42,256 nt of DNA from positions 1 to 42,256 of IMG/VR virus record IMGVR_UViG_3300024520_000164; one strand, given 5' to 3'. Below the pieces are notes generated by a model. It had not been told where the DNA came from. It made no database searches and saw only the letters and a program-made list of their open reading frames with translations. The stretch is from a virus. Positions 23,134 through 30,842 of this stretch are shown in pieces. Both the position numbers and the translations under genes were made by a program. Position 1 is the stretch's first letter. Each line of letters begins with the position of its first letter.

Positions 23134-26127
23134 TCAGGCTCCAGCTCTCCGGATCGTTCTCCGGGTGACGCCGTTCTCAAGCGAGTCGCGGTTGACGGCG
23201 TTGACGATGACCCCCCGCCCCTCCCGGGACTGCATCGAGGCAGCGACGGCCTCGTTGGTGATCATGTTGTAGATCACAACCGGCTGCTCCTTTGGGGTCT
23301 GAGAATTGACCCCAGGACCTCCAATGCCGTCCGTAGGCTGAAAGGCGTCCGGGTATTGGGCTATGTTAGTCGGGCCGAGACCGATCGTTCCTCCGATCGG
23401 ACCCCCGCCCCCGCCCCCGCCGGCGTTGAACCAGCTGCCCATACCCCCAAGGACCCCACCGAGGGACCCGAGGAGCCCGACGAGACCGAGCCAGTTGAAC
23501 CCGCCGCCCCCGCCCCCTGCGCCCTGCTTCCCTGTGAGGGCAAGCATCATCTGCTGCGCCGCCATTTGGGCGACCGTCTTGCGCCACGCGCTGAGGATAT
23601 CGAGGGCGAACTGCCGGAAGTGGTCCCCGAACGAGTCCAGGTCCGACATCGAGTTCTCGAAGAAGGAGCCCCAGGCCGTCTCCATGTCCTGGTAGGCCCG
23701 GACCGCGACCTCGGCGCCTGACTTCATCTCCTCCTGGGATTTCTGGGCCTGAAGGCGAAGACCCTCGAAGAAGGTGCCGGTCCCGAGGGTGTGGCGGCGC
23801 CGCTCCTGCTCTTTCCTATACGCTCCGATCTGCCCGACCAATCCGGGGTCCAGACCCAGCTTCCGGTAGCCGTCGAGCTGCAGTTCGATCAGGCGCATGT
23901 TGAACTCGTGGCTGGCCTGGGACTTCTCGTCGATCTCGTTGTAGAGCTGGGCCGCGATCCGAACCCGCTGCATGGCAGCTTGGCGGGCGGCCTTTTCAAT
24001 GCGGTCGGCGTTCTTCTTCTCGCGCTCGAGGCGCTTCCTCTCGAAGTCCTCCTCAGCCTGGTCAACGTCCTCGAGAACGAGTAGGTACCCCTGCTGCGCC
24101 TTCGCGTAGATCTTGACGAGCGTCTCCTGCGTCCCCTCGGCGTCCCGGATCGTGTTCTCCATCGCTTGGCGGGCAGCGATGCGTTGCTGGTCGAACTGGT
24201 CCTCGGTGCCGAGGATCTCGACGCGCTGCGAGATCTCCCGGAGAGTGTCCGCGCCGGTGGTCTCGATACGGATCTGCTCTTCCATTGCCGACTTGCGCTC
24301 ACGAAGGTACTTCTTCAGTGCGGCGGCGGATTTCTTCTCGGCCTTCTCCCGATCCTTGGCCTGGTTCTCAAGGAGCTTGTCGAGATCCGCCTGCGCTTTC
24401 CGGGCCCCAATCTGGAGATCGATCTTCTTCAGATCGTCCGCCTTGTCGGGGTAATCGGCGATCAGCTGCAGGTAATCGCTGAGGGCTTTCTTGGCAGTCT
24501 CGATCGCGGTGCGGGCCTGCTCCATCTCCTGTGCTGTCGTAGCAATGCCGGCGGTGACCGCCGCCCGGACGCTGGCGGCGTCGTACTCCTCGGGGGTGAG
24601 TCGGATAGGCTGCTTCCCCCCAGTCTTGCCGACCTCGCCGAGCACCCTGCGCAGGCTACGGACGACCGAGAGCCGATCCCGCAGCGCCTTCGTCTCCTCC
24701 GTGATGCGCTTTGTCATCTCAGCGTGCGCCCAGCTGCCCTCGCGGAGTTTCTCGTACACCTCGTAGTCAAGGCGGACCATCTTCGTCTTCTCAGCTATCT
24801 CGTTCTTGAGGGCGGTGGTCTCTGCGTTGATGTTGGCGACCTGCGCAGAGTACATCTCGTCCACGACGCGCTGGAGATCCACCCAGTCCTGGATCAGGAT
24901 GCCCTCCTTGGCCAGCGTCGTGATCAGCTGCTCTTTCACCTTGGTCAGGTCGGCTGTGAGCGTCTTGGCTTTCTCTGTATCGAGAGCGTACTTGGCGATG
25001 AGTCGCGTGACGTTCTCGTACCTTCTTGTGAGGTCGAGCACAGCGTTCATGTTCCCTACAGCAGACTTCGCCGCCGCCGCCATCTCGTTACGAGCCGCCC
25101 GCTGCTCCGCCTTGAATGCGACGATGACGCCGATCAGGGCTGTGAGTGCAGCAGCAACGCCGCCGACAGCGACCCCCCAGCTGAAGAACCCGGCCTGCCA
25201 CAGTTTCACGATACTGGTGACCGAGGGGGCGATCGCCATGAACGTCCCCATCGACAGTGTTGCTGCGGAGAGAGCGGCGCCTACCGACACGATGGCGAAG
25301 GTGAGCGTTCTATTCTCCTTGCCGAACGCGACAACGGACTTGGTAACGGCCCCCATAGCGTCGTCGATCTCCTGCAGCCCCGCCTTGGCCAGCTCCCACA
25401 TCCCGGTCTCTTGCATGAAAGCGTCCCGGAACTGGAACCACTTGTCCTCGATCATGGACATGATGCCTGTCCAGGTCGTGGCGAGGGACTTGGCCGCGCC
25501 CTTGAACTGGGAATCCATCTTCGTCCAGGACTCCATCAGCACCTTACGGGTCTCTTCGGCAGTATACTGTACTCCGCCCTTGAACCCAAGCATGGCTGAG
25601 ATGCCCCGCTCCCGGAAGCGGTCGGCTGCCTGGGCCCCGGCGGAGTACATTCTCGCAATCTGCGCCGTCGTGACCTCGATGGAGAGTCCCACTGCCGCAG
25701 AGAGGTCGGCGATGAGCGGCATCCACTTGATGACGTCGTCGGCGCCGTCCTCCATGATACCCGAGAGGGCGGTGGCCGACTCCATGATCTTCTCGTAGGT
25801 GAACGGGACCTGGGCAGCGTAGTCCGCCATCTCCTTGAAGAGACGAGCGCCCTCGGCCTGGGTGCCGAGCAGGGCGCGCAGACGGAGCTCGTACTGCTCG
25901 ATCGCGTTCGAGGCCTTGATGAAGCTCTTGGCGAGCATGACGCCGGTCGCGGTGGCGGCGGCGCCTGCGGCGGCGATGGCGATGCCCAGCTTACGAATGT
26001 GCTCGCGGTTCTTCTCGACCCGCTTGCCGAGAGAGTCGACTCCCCCCTTGAGGTCGTCGACGCCCTTCTTCGCCTTCTTGGTCTCGATATTGATCCAGCC
26101 TATTGCTGCGCCGGCGTCGAAAGCCAT
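23134..26127 (-). CDS. Tape measure protein
   Basis: The 997-residue protein sets tail length; at roughly 0.15 nm per residue this would be a tail of about 150 nm. It has a conserved tape-measure N-terminal half (about 60-300, with AAQVPFTYEKIMES and SAGAQAADRFRERG), hydrophobic segments near 45-65 and 280-330, a long charged coiled coil (about 340-780) and a Gly-rich hydrophobic part near 880-930. Its ATG shares a base with the stop of the chaperone T frame, giving translational coupling. Confidence 0.9.
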   Translation of the reverse strand: MAFDAGAAIGWINIETKKAKKGVDDLKGGVDSLGKRVEKNREHIRKLGIAIAAAGAAATATGVMLAKSFIKASNAIEQYELRLRALLGTQAEGARLFKEMADYAAQVPFTYEKIMESATALSGIMEDGADDVIKWMPLIADLSAAVGLSIEVTTAQIARMYSAGAQAADRFRERGISAMLGFKGGVQYTAEETRKVLMESWTKMDSQFKGAAKSLATTWTGIMSMIEDKWFQFRDAFMQETGMWELAKAGLQEIDDAMGAVTKSVVAFGKENRTLTFAIVSVGAALSAATLSMGTFMAIAPSVTSIVKLWQAGFFSWGVAVGGVAAALTALIGVIVAFKAEQRAARNEMAAAAKSAVGNMNAVLDLTRRYENVTRLIAKYALDTEKAKTLTADLTKVKEQLITTLAKEGILIQDWVDLQRVVDEMYSAQVANINAETTALKNEIAEKTKMVRLDYEVYEKLREGSWAHAEMTKRITEETKALRDRLSVVRSLRRVLGEVGKTGGKQPIRLTPEEYDAASVRAAVTAGIATTAQEMEQARTAIETAKKALSDYLQLIADYPDKADDLKKIDLQIGARKAQADLDKLLENQAKDREKAEKKSAAALKKYLRERKSAMEEQIRIETTGADTLREISQRVEILGTEDQFDQQRIAARQAMENTIRDAEGTQETLVKIYAKAQQGYLLVLEDVDQAEEDFERKRLEREKKNADRIEKAARQAAMQRVRIAAQLYNEIDEKSQASHEFNMRLIELQLDGYRKLGLDPGLVGQIGAYRKEQERRRHTLGTGTFFEGLRLQAQKSQEEMKSGAEVAVRAYQDMETAWGSFFENSMSDLDSFGDHFRQFALDILSAWRKTVAQMAAQQMMLALTGKQGAGGGGGGFNWLGLVGLLGSLGGVLGGMGSWFNAGGGGGGGPIGGTIGLGPTNIAQYPDAFQPTDGIGGPGVNSQTPKEQPVVIYNMITNEAVAASMQSREGRGVIVNAVNRDSLENGVTRRTIRRAGA

Positions 26128-26402
26128 CAGCCTCGCCTCACCTTCCGGAGCTCGGCCCAGTTCTCGGCAACGACCTGCTGTCTCGTTCTGCCGATACCGA
26201 ATCTGAGTGTGTTGATCTGGTTACGCACTCTGGTCAGCTCCTTCGCTGCGCCGCCGAATCCCGCATTCACCGCCATGATCGTGCGCCGGTAGTCCTCGAG
26301 GGAGGCGATCTCCGCCTCACGGCGCCAGAAGCTCAGCTCTCTTGCATCGAGGTCGAGCAGCTCGTCTCGCGTGAACAGTCCAGGGAAAGCGGCCGCTATC
26401 TC
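26127..26402 (-). CDS. Tail assembly chaperone T part, read by -1 frameshift
   Basis: This open frame overlaps the end of the G-like gene in the -1 phase and ends at the tape measure start. It has no good start codon at its beginning, but the protein is clearly real in character: FPGLFTRDELLDLDARELSF followed by WRREAEIASLEDYRRTIM and a basic helix. The position matches the T domain of the lambda G-GT system, where a small share of ribosomes slip to make a G-T fusion that binds the tape measure. An internal ATG at the IMAV segment would give a shorter product. Confidence 0.65.
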   Translation of the reverse strand, partial: EIAAAFPGLFTRDELLDLDARELSFWRREAEIASLEDYRRTIMAVNAGFGGAAKELTRVRNQINTLRFGIGRTRQQVVAENWAELRKVRRG

Positions 26403-26743
26403 CGCGGCTTGGTGGCGGCTTTCCCTTTCTGAGGGTCCATGCCCCCGCCCGTGAGCTGCTTGTTGATCTCCCCTCGCACGTAGTCCTCGGCCGCCATGAG
26501 AACGCGGATATCGTGCCCTTCCCAGGCCCTGACCGGGATACCACAGTAGATCTCAAGACGCCTGGCGAAGACGTTCGAGGGGTCTTTGCCATCGAAGTCC
26601 TTCTGCTTGAGGATATCGAACTGCGCGTCCGCCTTCTCGATCATCTGGCGCGTAAGCGGTTCCGGCACCGCATACGTCTTGCCGTCGAGGAGGACCTCGA
26701 TCGGCTCGAAACTCTTTGCCGCCGTGTCTGCGTTGAAAACCAT
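26396..26743 (-). CDS. Tail assembly chaperone G-like protein
   Basis: The 115-residue protein lies between the tail tube and the tape measure genes. The ATG at 26743 follows GGAGAG. It carries FEPIEVLLDGKTYAVPEPLT, a start typical of G-type chaperones, and then a helical region. Its last codons overlap the T frame, and the run AAAGGGAAAG lies shortly before the stop. It would coat the tape measure during tail assembly. Confidence 0.7.
   Translation of the reverse strand: MVFNADTAAKSFEPIEVLLDGKTYAVPEPLTRQMIEKADAQFDILKQKDFDGKDPSNVFARRLEIYCGIPVRAWEGHDIRVLMAAEDYVRGEINKQLTGGGMDPQKGKAATKPRR
26419..26425 (-). other. GGGAAAG purine run near the expected frameshift site
   Basis: GGGAAAG is the heptamer used by lambda for G-GT slippage, and it lies in the G/T overlap. 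However, it stands in a different codon phase here (read GGG AAA G rather than G GGA AAG), so classical tandem slippage does not work. It is recorded as a candidate only. Confidence 0.3.
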
Positions 26744-26769
26744 GATGCTCTCTCCTTCACAAAGATTCA

Positions 26770-26789
26770 GGGGGCGTCCTGGCGCCCCC
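26770..26789 (-). terminator. Hairpin after the tail tube gene
   Basis: Arms GGGGGCG and CGCCCCC (7 bp, 6-base loop) lie between the tail tube stop and the chaperone start. No clear U run follows, so it probably attenuates transcription or protects the abundant tube message. Confidence 0.45.
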
Positions 26790-26801
26790 ATCGGTCCCGG
26801 C

Positions 26802-27332
26802 TTAGACGCTGCCGAGCTTCCACATCGCGTTGCGCGGAACTCCGGACACCTCCCCGGACGTTACCGGGTAGGCGACGAAGATCACTTCTGCGACCCGCTG
26901 GCTGTCCACATCGAACGTCCAGCTGTAGTTCGGACGCGGGCTCGCCTTGAACATCGTGAGCCACTTCGTCGTGTCCGCCGTCGCGACTCCGGCGTCCAGG
27001 GGTTTGACGAGGATCTGCTGAGCGTTGTCGCGCAACGAAGTGCCGACGTCGCTCTTGACCATCATCTGATTCCCTGAAGTGCCGGAGGTCCCGGACGCTC
27101 CCGGCGTGATCGTCGTCAGCTCGGCCAGCGAAAAGCGCGTAAGCTGCAAGCGCAGTTCCGCTCGACCTCCAATGACAATCTCGTCGACGGGGGCGGTTCC
27201 GTTCCGCGAGGTATTGACTTCGGCCGTCGAGATCTCGAAAGAGAACTCCGCCTCGATGTTCTCCTGGAGCACGGTTGCTCCAAACGTGACCTCACACGGG
27301 CCGAGGTCCTTGAACGGGGACATCACACCCAT
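26802..27332 (-). CDS. Major tail (tube) protein
   Basis: The 176-residue protein is encoded right after the tail terminator and before the chaperone genes, the usual place of the tube protein. It is beta-rich, with a start MGVMSPFKDLGPCEVTFG, and a middle ISTAEVNTSRNG typical of tube proteins. GGAGGAGG eight bases before the ATG gives one of the strongest ribosome binding sites in the late region, and a hairpin follows the gene; both fit a highly expressed structural protein. Confidence 0.75.
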   Translation of the reverse strand: MGVMSPFKDLGPCEVTFGATVLQENIEAEFSFEISTAEVNTSRNGTAPVDEIVIGGRAELRLQLTRFSLAELTTITPGASGTSGTSGNQMMVKSDVGTSLRDNAQQILVKPLDAGVATADTTKWLTMFKASPRPNYSWTFDVDSQRVAEVIFVAYPVTSGEVSGVPRNAMWKLGSV

Positions 27333-27348
27333 TTCGGAATCCTCCTCC

Positions 27349-27768
27349 CTACAGAATCTGGGCGTGCAGAATGAAGTTCGTCGAGAAGTTGTGTCTCAGC
27401 TTCTCGTCCTGCCCCAGGTCTTGCGGCGTGGTGACGGCTTCGGCACTGTCGATGTGCCACTGCACGCCCGATGTCACCACAGGCAGGTCCTCCCCGGCGA
27501 TGCCGTGAACCGCGTCGTGAATCTGACTGGCCAGATCCCGAGCGGCGTGGTAGTCGCCGGCCCTCACGAAGATTTGAAAGTGCTTCTCGAAGGCGTCGAT
27601 CTCCGGGGCGGTGCGCCGACTCGGCATCCGCGCCGGACCCCCAGTGTCCTTGATGGTCGCGATCGCCGTGCGCTCGGGGGCGCTCTGCGGCGTGAAGCCC
27701 GCAAAGAGGTCGGTCCCGACCGTGAGCGAAGTCTCGTCTTCGAGAAACTCTGCGAATTCTTTCAGCAT
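27349..27768 (-). CDS. Tail terminator (tail completion) protein
   Basis: The 139-residue protein follows the gp10-like neck protein and precedes the tube protein. It has a mixed fold with FAEFLEDETSLTVGTDLF at the start and FQIFVRAGDYHAARDLA in the middle, the pattern of small siphophage tail terminators that cap the tail and join it to the head. The start shares one base with the previous stop (TGATG). Confidence 0.65.
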   Translation of the reverse strand: MLKEFAEFLEDETSLTVGTDLFAGFTPQSAPERTAIATIKDTGGPARMPSRRTAPEIDAFEKHFQIFVRAGDYHAARDLASQIHDAVHGIAGEDLPVVTSGVQWHIDSAEAVTTPQDLGQDEKLRHNFSTNFILHAQIL

Positions 27769-28340
27769 CAGTCCATCCGGGTCGCGGCGGCGTGGATCGC
27801 TCTCGTCTTACCCTTGAGAGCTTTGCGCGCTGCCCGGACTCCTCTCTCCTTCTTGAGCTGCTTGCGAATGTGCTCGACCACGATCTGCATGTAGGTCCTG
27901 GCGTTGTTCGCCAACTTGTACTCCAGGTACTTCGCCCCCGAGCCGGGCTCCGAGAACGTGATATCGAGCCCCTCATGTAGCCAGGAAGCGTAGTGCGTGT
28001 TGAAGCCGACGACTCCCCTGACCATAGTCTTGGACTTCGGCATCCGGAACGTCTTGTTCGGCTTCGGGTTCAGGTTCGGGGGTCGATCCGGCTGCAGGTA
28101 CTGGGCCGCGATCCCCTCGGAGGTCGTGACCAACTTCGAGTTCACAAAGACCGAGCCCGAGTTGCGGGTGATGCCCCACTTGAGCGGCACCGTGGGCGTT
28201 TGCATGATCGAGTCCGTGAGCAGTTGCAGGCTGGCGGCGCCCACGCCCTCGACAACGCCCCGGCGAACGGCGGCGATGTAGAGGTCCAGCCCCTCGAGCA
28301 GAGGAGTGAGGTCCAGGCGCATGTCGCTCGTCCGAGTCAT
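27768..28340 (-). CDS. HK97 gp10-like neck/tail completion protein
   Basis: The 190-residue protein contains NTHYASWLHEGLDITF and AKYLEYKLANNARTY, the Y-A-x-x-x-x-x-G pattern and C-terminal helix of HK97 gp10-type proteins. These act at the head-tail junction. The start overlaps the adaptor gene as ATGA. Confidence 0.75.
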   Translation of the reverse strand: MTRTSDMRLDLTPLLEGLDLYIAAVRRGVVEGVGAASLQLLTDSIMQTPTVPLKWGITRNSGSVFVNSKLVTTSEGIAAQYLQPDRPPNLNPKPNKTFRMPKSKTMVRGVVGFNTHYASWLHEGLDITFSEPGSGAKYLEYKLANNARTYMQIVVEHIRKQLKKERGVRAARKALKGKTRAIHAAATRMD

Positions 28341-28636
28341 CTGACCATCACCCTTTTCGCGAGTCCGGCGAAGTCGCGGTCCTCCTCGATCGCCAGGACC
28401 GTGTGGTCCCTCCCGTCGAAGGTAAGCAGGTCCGTGTGCTCGATCGCAGTCGAGTACTTGACCAGGACCTCGGCCGAGGAGAGCACGTCCTCCCCCTGAA
28501 AGTCAACCACGGTCCGGGTGCGGCGCTTGATGCGGCAGCGGACATTGCGCTTGGTCGTGGTCGCGGTCGTGGTCTCCCACTTGTCCTTGGTGGGACTCTT
28601 CACGCTCATGCTGTCGATCAGGTAGGCGTCGATCAT
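28337..28636 (-). CDS. Head closure / head-tail adaptor protein
   Basis: This 99-residue beta-rich protein lies between the minor head protein and the gp10-like protein, where head closure proteins stand. It ends with EEDRDFAGLAKRVMVR, similar to the end of head closure proteins. Both ends overlap neighbours as ATGA. Confidence 0.6.
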   Translation of the reverse strand: MIDAYLIDSMSVKSPTKDKWETTTATTTKRNVRCRIKRRTRTVVDFQGEDVLSSAEVLVKYSTAIEHTDLLTFDGRDHTVLAIEEDRDFAGLAKRVMVR

Positions 28637-29589
28637 GAGAACAGCTCCTGATAGGCTGCAATCCCACCAGAGAAGCCCTCTGAGCGCTTCGAGAAGCGGG
28701 AGAGGGTTTCATACTCCCCCCGGACCTTGAGAGCCGTCAGCGTCTGCGTAAGCAGTCTATGGCGGCAATTCGGGTGGTAGGGCGGGGTCCGCTCGGCGGT
28801 GAGGACTGGGAAGTCCGGGTTCCGGCCCGAGATCGAGTAGACGCGGCCGGCGAACATCGGGCAGCGGTCGCCCTTCTTGTCGTCGTGAACGTGTACCGAG
28901 ACCTGGACCAGGTCCTCGCCGAACGCGGCCGTGGCGTTGATCGCCGCCTGGGAGGCTGCCTCGGAGATCCGGACCCGGGCAACGATAGCGGCGTAGTCTT
29001 CGGGTTTGTAGTGCTTCGACCCGACTCTTATGAGTTGTCCGTTGCCGATACGGGTCCGGATCTCGTTGGCTACCCTCTGAACAGTAGTCCTGATGGGAGC
29101 CCCCTCGACCATGCCCTGGGCGATGAGGCGGTTGAGCGTGACCTCCTCGACGGCGGACTGTCGAGTAAGCCTAAGAAAGGTACGAGACTCCCGGCGCACA
29201 CTCCCCGCGGCGACCAGTAGGTCATCAGCCATCTGGTCCGCGATAACGGCAACGGCGCCGACGTTGATCTGTGAGAAGGCTCCCTGCAGACCGACTCGGG
29301 GCTGAGCTCCGAAGTCTGAGAGGCGTCTTCCGGCCACGTCGAGCTGGTGGGCGAAGACATCGTCAATCGCCTCCTTGGCATTGTTGCGGATCGCCGTCGA
29401 GAGCCGTTCGAGCTCGCGGTCGATCTGGGCGATGATCTGCCGGTCCGAGGTCCCGCCGTCGTCGGCGAGGGCCAGGGAAGCCATCAGCCTCTTCCGACTC
29501 GCCAGGAAGATGGACGAGAGCGCGGCGACCTTCTTCTCGAAGAACAGTTCGAGCTCCGGATCCGGGAGTGCGTTGTGCTCGGGACTCAC
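28633..29589 (-). CDS. Minor head protein (Mu gpF / SPP1 gp7-type)
   Basis: The 318-residue protein carries the family hallmark near its end: GDRCPMFAGRVYSISG, then PPYHPNCRHRL. The rest is helical, with an IATFLRLTRQS-like central region. Members of this family enter the head with the portal or scaffold and are needed for DNA delivery. The start is a GTG nine bases after GGAG, four bases after the previous stop. Confidence 0.8.
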   Translation of the reverse strand: MSPEHNALPDPELELFFEKKVAALSSIFLASRKRLMASLALADDGGTSDRQIIAQIDRELERLSTAIRNNAKEAIDDVFAHQLDVAGRRLSDFGAQPRVGLQGAFSQINVGAVAVIADQMADDLLVAAGSVRRESRTFLRLTRQSAVEEVTLNRLIAQGMVEGAPIRTTVQRVANEIRTRIGNGQLIRVGSKHYKPEDYAAIVARVRISEAASQAAINATAAFGEDLVQVSVHVHDDKKGDRCPMFAGRVYSISGRNPDFPVLTAERTPPYHPNCRHRLLTQTLTALKVRGEYETLSRFSKRSEGFSGGIAAYQELFS

Positions 29590-29593
29590 TCTC

Positions 29594-29848
29594 TCATACT
29601 CCGTTATTGATCTTGGTGAAGATGCGGTTCAGGGACTCTTTCGTGTCCGCGAACCCCGAATCGACCTTCCGCTCCAGCCCATCGATCTTCTGGTCGGTCG
29701 TCACCCGTCTCTCCTTGCAGAGGTCGTCGGTGACGTTCTTGTCCCCGTTCCTGCGACTGGGGAGCGCCTTACTCCACGGCATCTTGATGATAGCCGCAGT
29801 GATGACGCCGCAGACCCCGATGAACGCTATCGCGAGTTCCGTACTCAT
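29594..29848 (-). CDS. 84-residue protein with one membrane segment and coiled coil, possible holin-like
   Basis: Residues 4-23 form one membrane helix (ELAIAFIGVCGVITAAIIKM), followed by a charged region and a coiled coil (QKIDGLERKVDSGFADTK). It lies among neck genes. Its topology is the reverse of XhlA-type hemolysins (coil then membrane). It may be a holin, an envelope-insertion component, or a minor virion protein; the sequence does not decide. No holin is obvious near the endolysin, which is why it is noted. Confidence 0.5.
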   Translation of the reverse strand: MSTELAIAFIGVCGVITAAIIKMPWSKALPSRRNGDKNVTDDLCKERRVTTDQKIDGLERKVDSGFADTKESLNRIFTKINNGV

Positions 29849-30576
29849 CAGTCGTCCTCCTCGTCGCTGACATCGATGACGTAGGCTCCCTTGGAAGCCT
29901 TGGCCAGGCCCCGCAGCGCGCCCGCCGCCAAGGGAGCGATTGGGATCTCCCCCCCAGCGGCCCCGCGGTAGGTCTCCCCGACGAGGTCGGCTTTGATCAC
30001 ACCCTGCGCCAAGAGAGCGGCGCGGCGCCCGGACCCCTCGTCGATCAGGAGAAACAGAGCCTGCTCGTACGCGGCCTTCTTCATGTTCGCCGTCTGGGTC
30101 GCCGTCGGCGAGTCCGGGATCGAGAACTTGTTCGAGAACTCGATCTGGTTCTGCGCCGTCGTGAGCGCGGCCTCCTTCTCGACGTCGGTGGTCCAGTAGT
30201 CCGCAGCCCCGAGGCGGGTGGCGAAGTAGGCGTTCGCTTCCTCGACCGTGGCCCAGTTGCCGGTCACGGCGGTGGCGATCGCGTCCTTGACGAGGATCAG
30301 GATCGAGTCCTGGAACTTCTCCCCGCCAGCGGTCTCGGTCCGGAGGCGACAGGTGTAGTAGTTCGGCTCGGTCCCGCCGACGATCTTCTGCGTCACCGTA
30401 GTGCCCGAGATCGAGGCCGAACCCGAGACCATTGCCGCCTGGTCCGCGTCGTCGGCGTCGAGCACGGTGACGGCCGCAGCGGAGATCGTGTCGCCGGAAG
30501 CGAGGGCCTCCGAGAGATCGAAAGCGACGTTCAGCTCGTCGTACGAAGTCTTGGTGAGCATCTTGGGGTCAGCCAT
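29848..30576 (-). CDS. Head-tail adaptor (gp6/DnaT-like) with N-terminal Ig-like domain
   Basis: The 242-residue protein has two parts. Residues 5-98 are a beta-sandwich (LNVAFDLSEALASGDTIS, YYTCRLRTETAGG) like the small Ig-type domains in phage structural proteins. Residues about 105-220 are helical, starting ATVEEANAYFATRLGAADYW, the signature of the DnaT-like/gp6-type connector that binds the portal. The C-terminus is acidic (DVSDEEDD). Position among neck genes agrees. Confidence 0.7.
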   Translation of the reverse strand: MADPKMLTKTSYDELNVAFDLSEALASGDTISAAAVTVLDADDADQAAMVSGSASISGTTVTQKIVGGTEPNYYTCRLRTETAGGEKFQDSILILVKDAIATAVTGNWATVEEANAYFATRLGAADYWTTDVEKEAALTTAQNQIEFSNKFSIPDSPTATQTANMKKAAYEQALFLLIDEGSGRRAALLAQGVIKADLVGETYRGAAGGEIPIAPLAAGALRGLAKASKGAYVIDVSDEEDD

Positions 30577-30841
30577 TGTCCGGGCTCCTCTCGACCGTAA
30601 AGTCTCGCGCTCTCTCCGCCGCGAAGGTACGAGAACGCTCTACCACAATGTCGCGGTCCCGTTCAACAGTGAAGGTTGCGAGACCAACGAGGGCGGCGGG
30701 GGCCGCAGCCGGAATGCCCCGGTAGATCCAGACTACGGCCTGACGCTCCGCCTGACTCACGCCGACGCCGCCGGGGAACACCCCCGGTAGTGGAAAGCGC
30801 GTCATGGCCGAGTGTCGTTTTGCCGCAGTGTCGATCGCCAT
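30569..30841 (-). CDS. Small head-associated protein with charged repeats
   Basis: The 90-residue protein begins MAIDTAAKRHSAM, a start seen in small proteins of many phage head modules, and contains QAVVWIYRGI. Its C-terminal third is a short repeat of the type TVERDRD / VVERSRT / AAERARD / TVERSPD. Related proteins carry similar short repeats of unknown role. The stop overlaps the next gene. Confidence 0.6.
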   Translation of the reverse strand: MAIDTAAKRHSAMTRFPLPGVFPGGVGVSQAERQAVVWIYRGIPAAAPAALVGLATFTVERDRDIVVERSRTFAAERARDFTVERSPDNG

Positions 30842-30842
30842 C

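Noticed and set aside
24166-25599. Rightward 477-codon open frame opposite the tape measure gene
   Set aside because: Shadow of the tape measure gene; no ribosome binding site or recognisable protein character.
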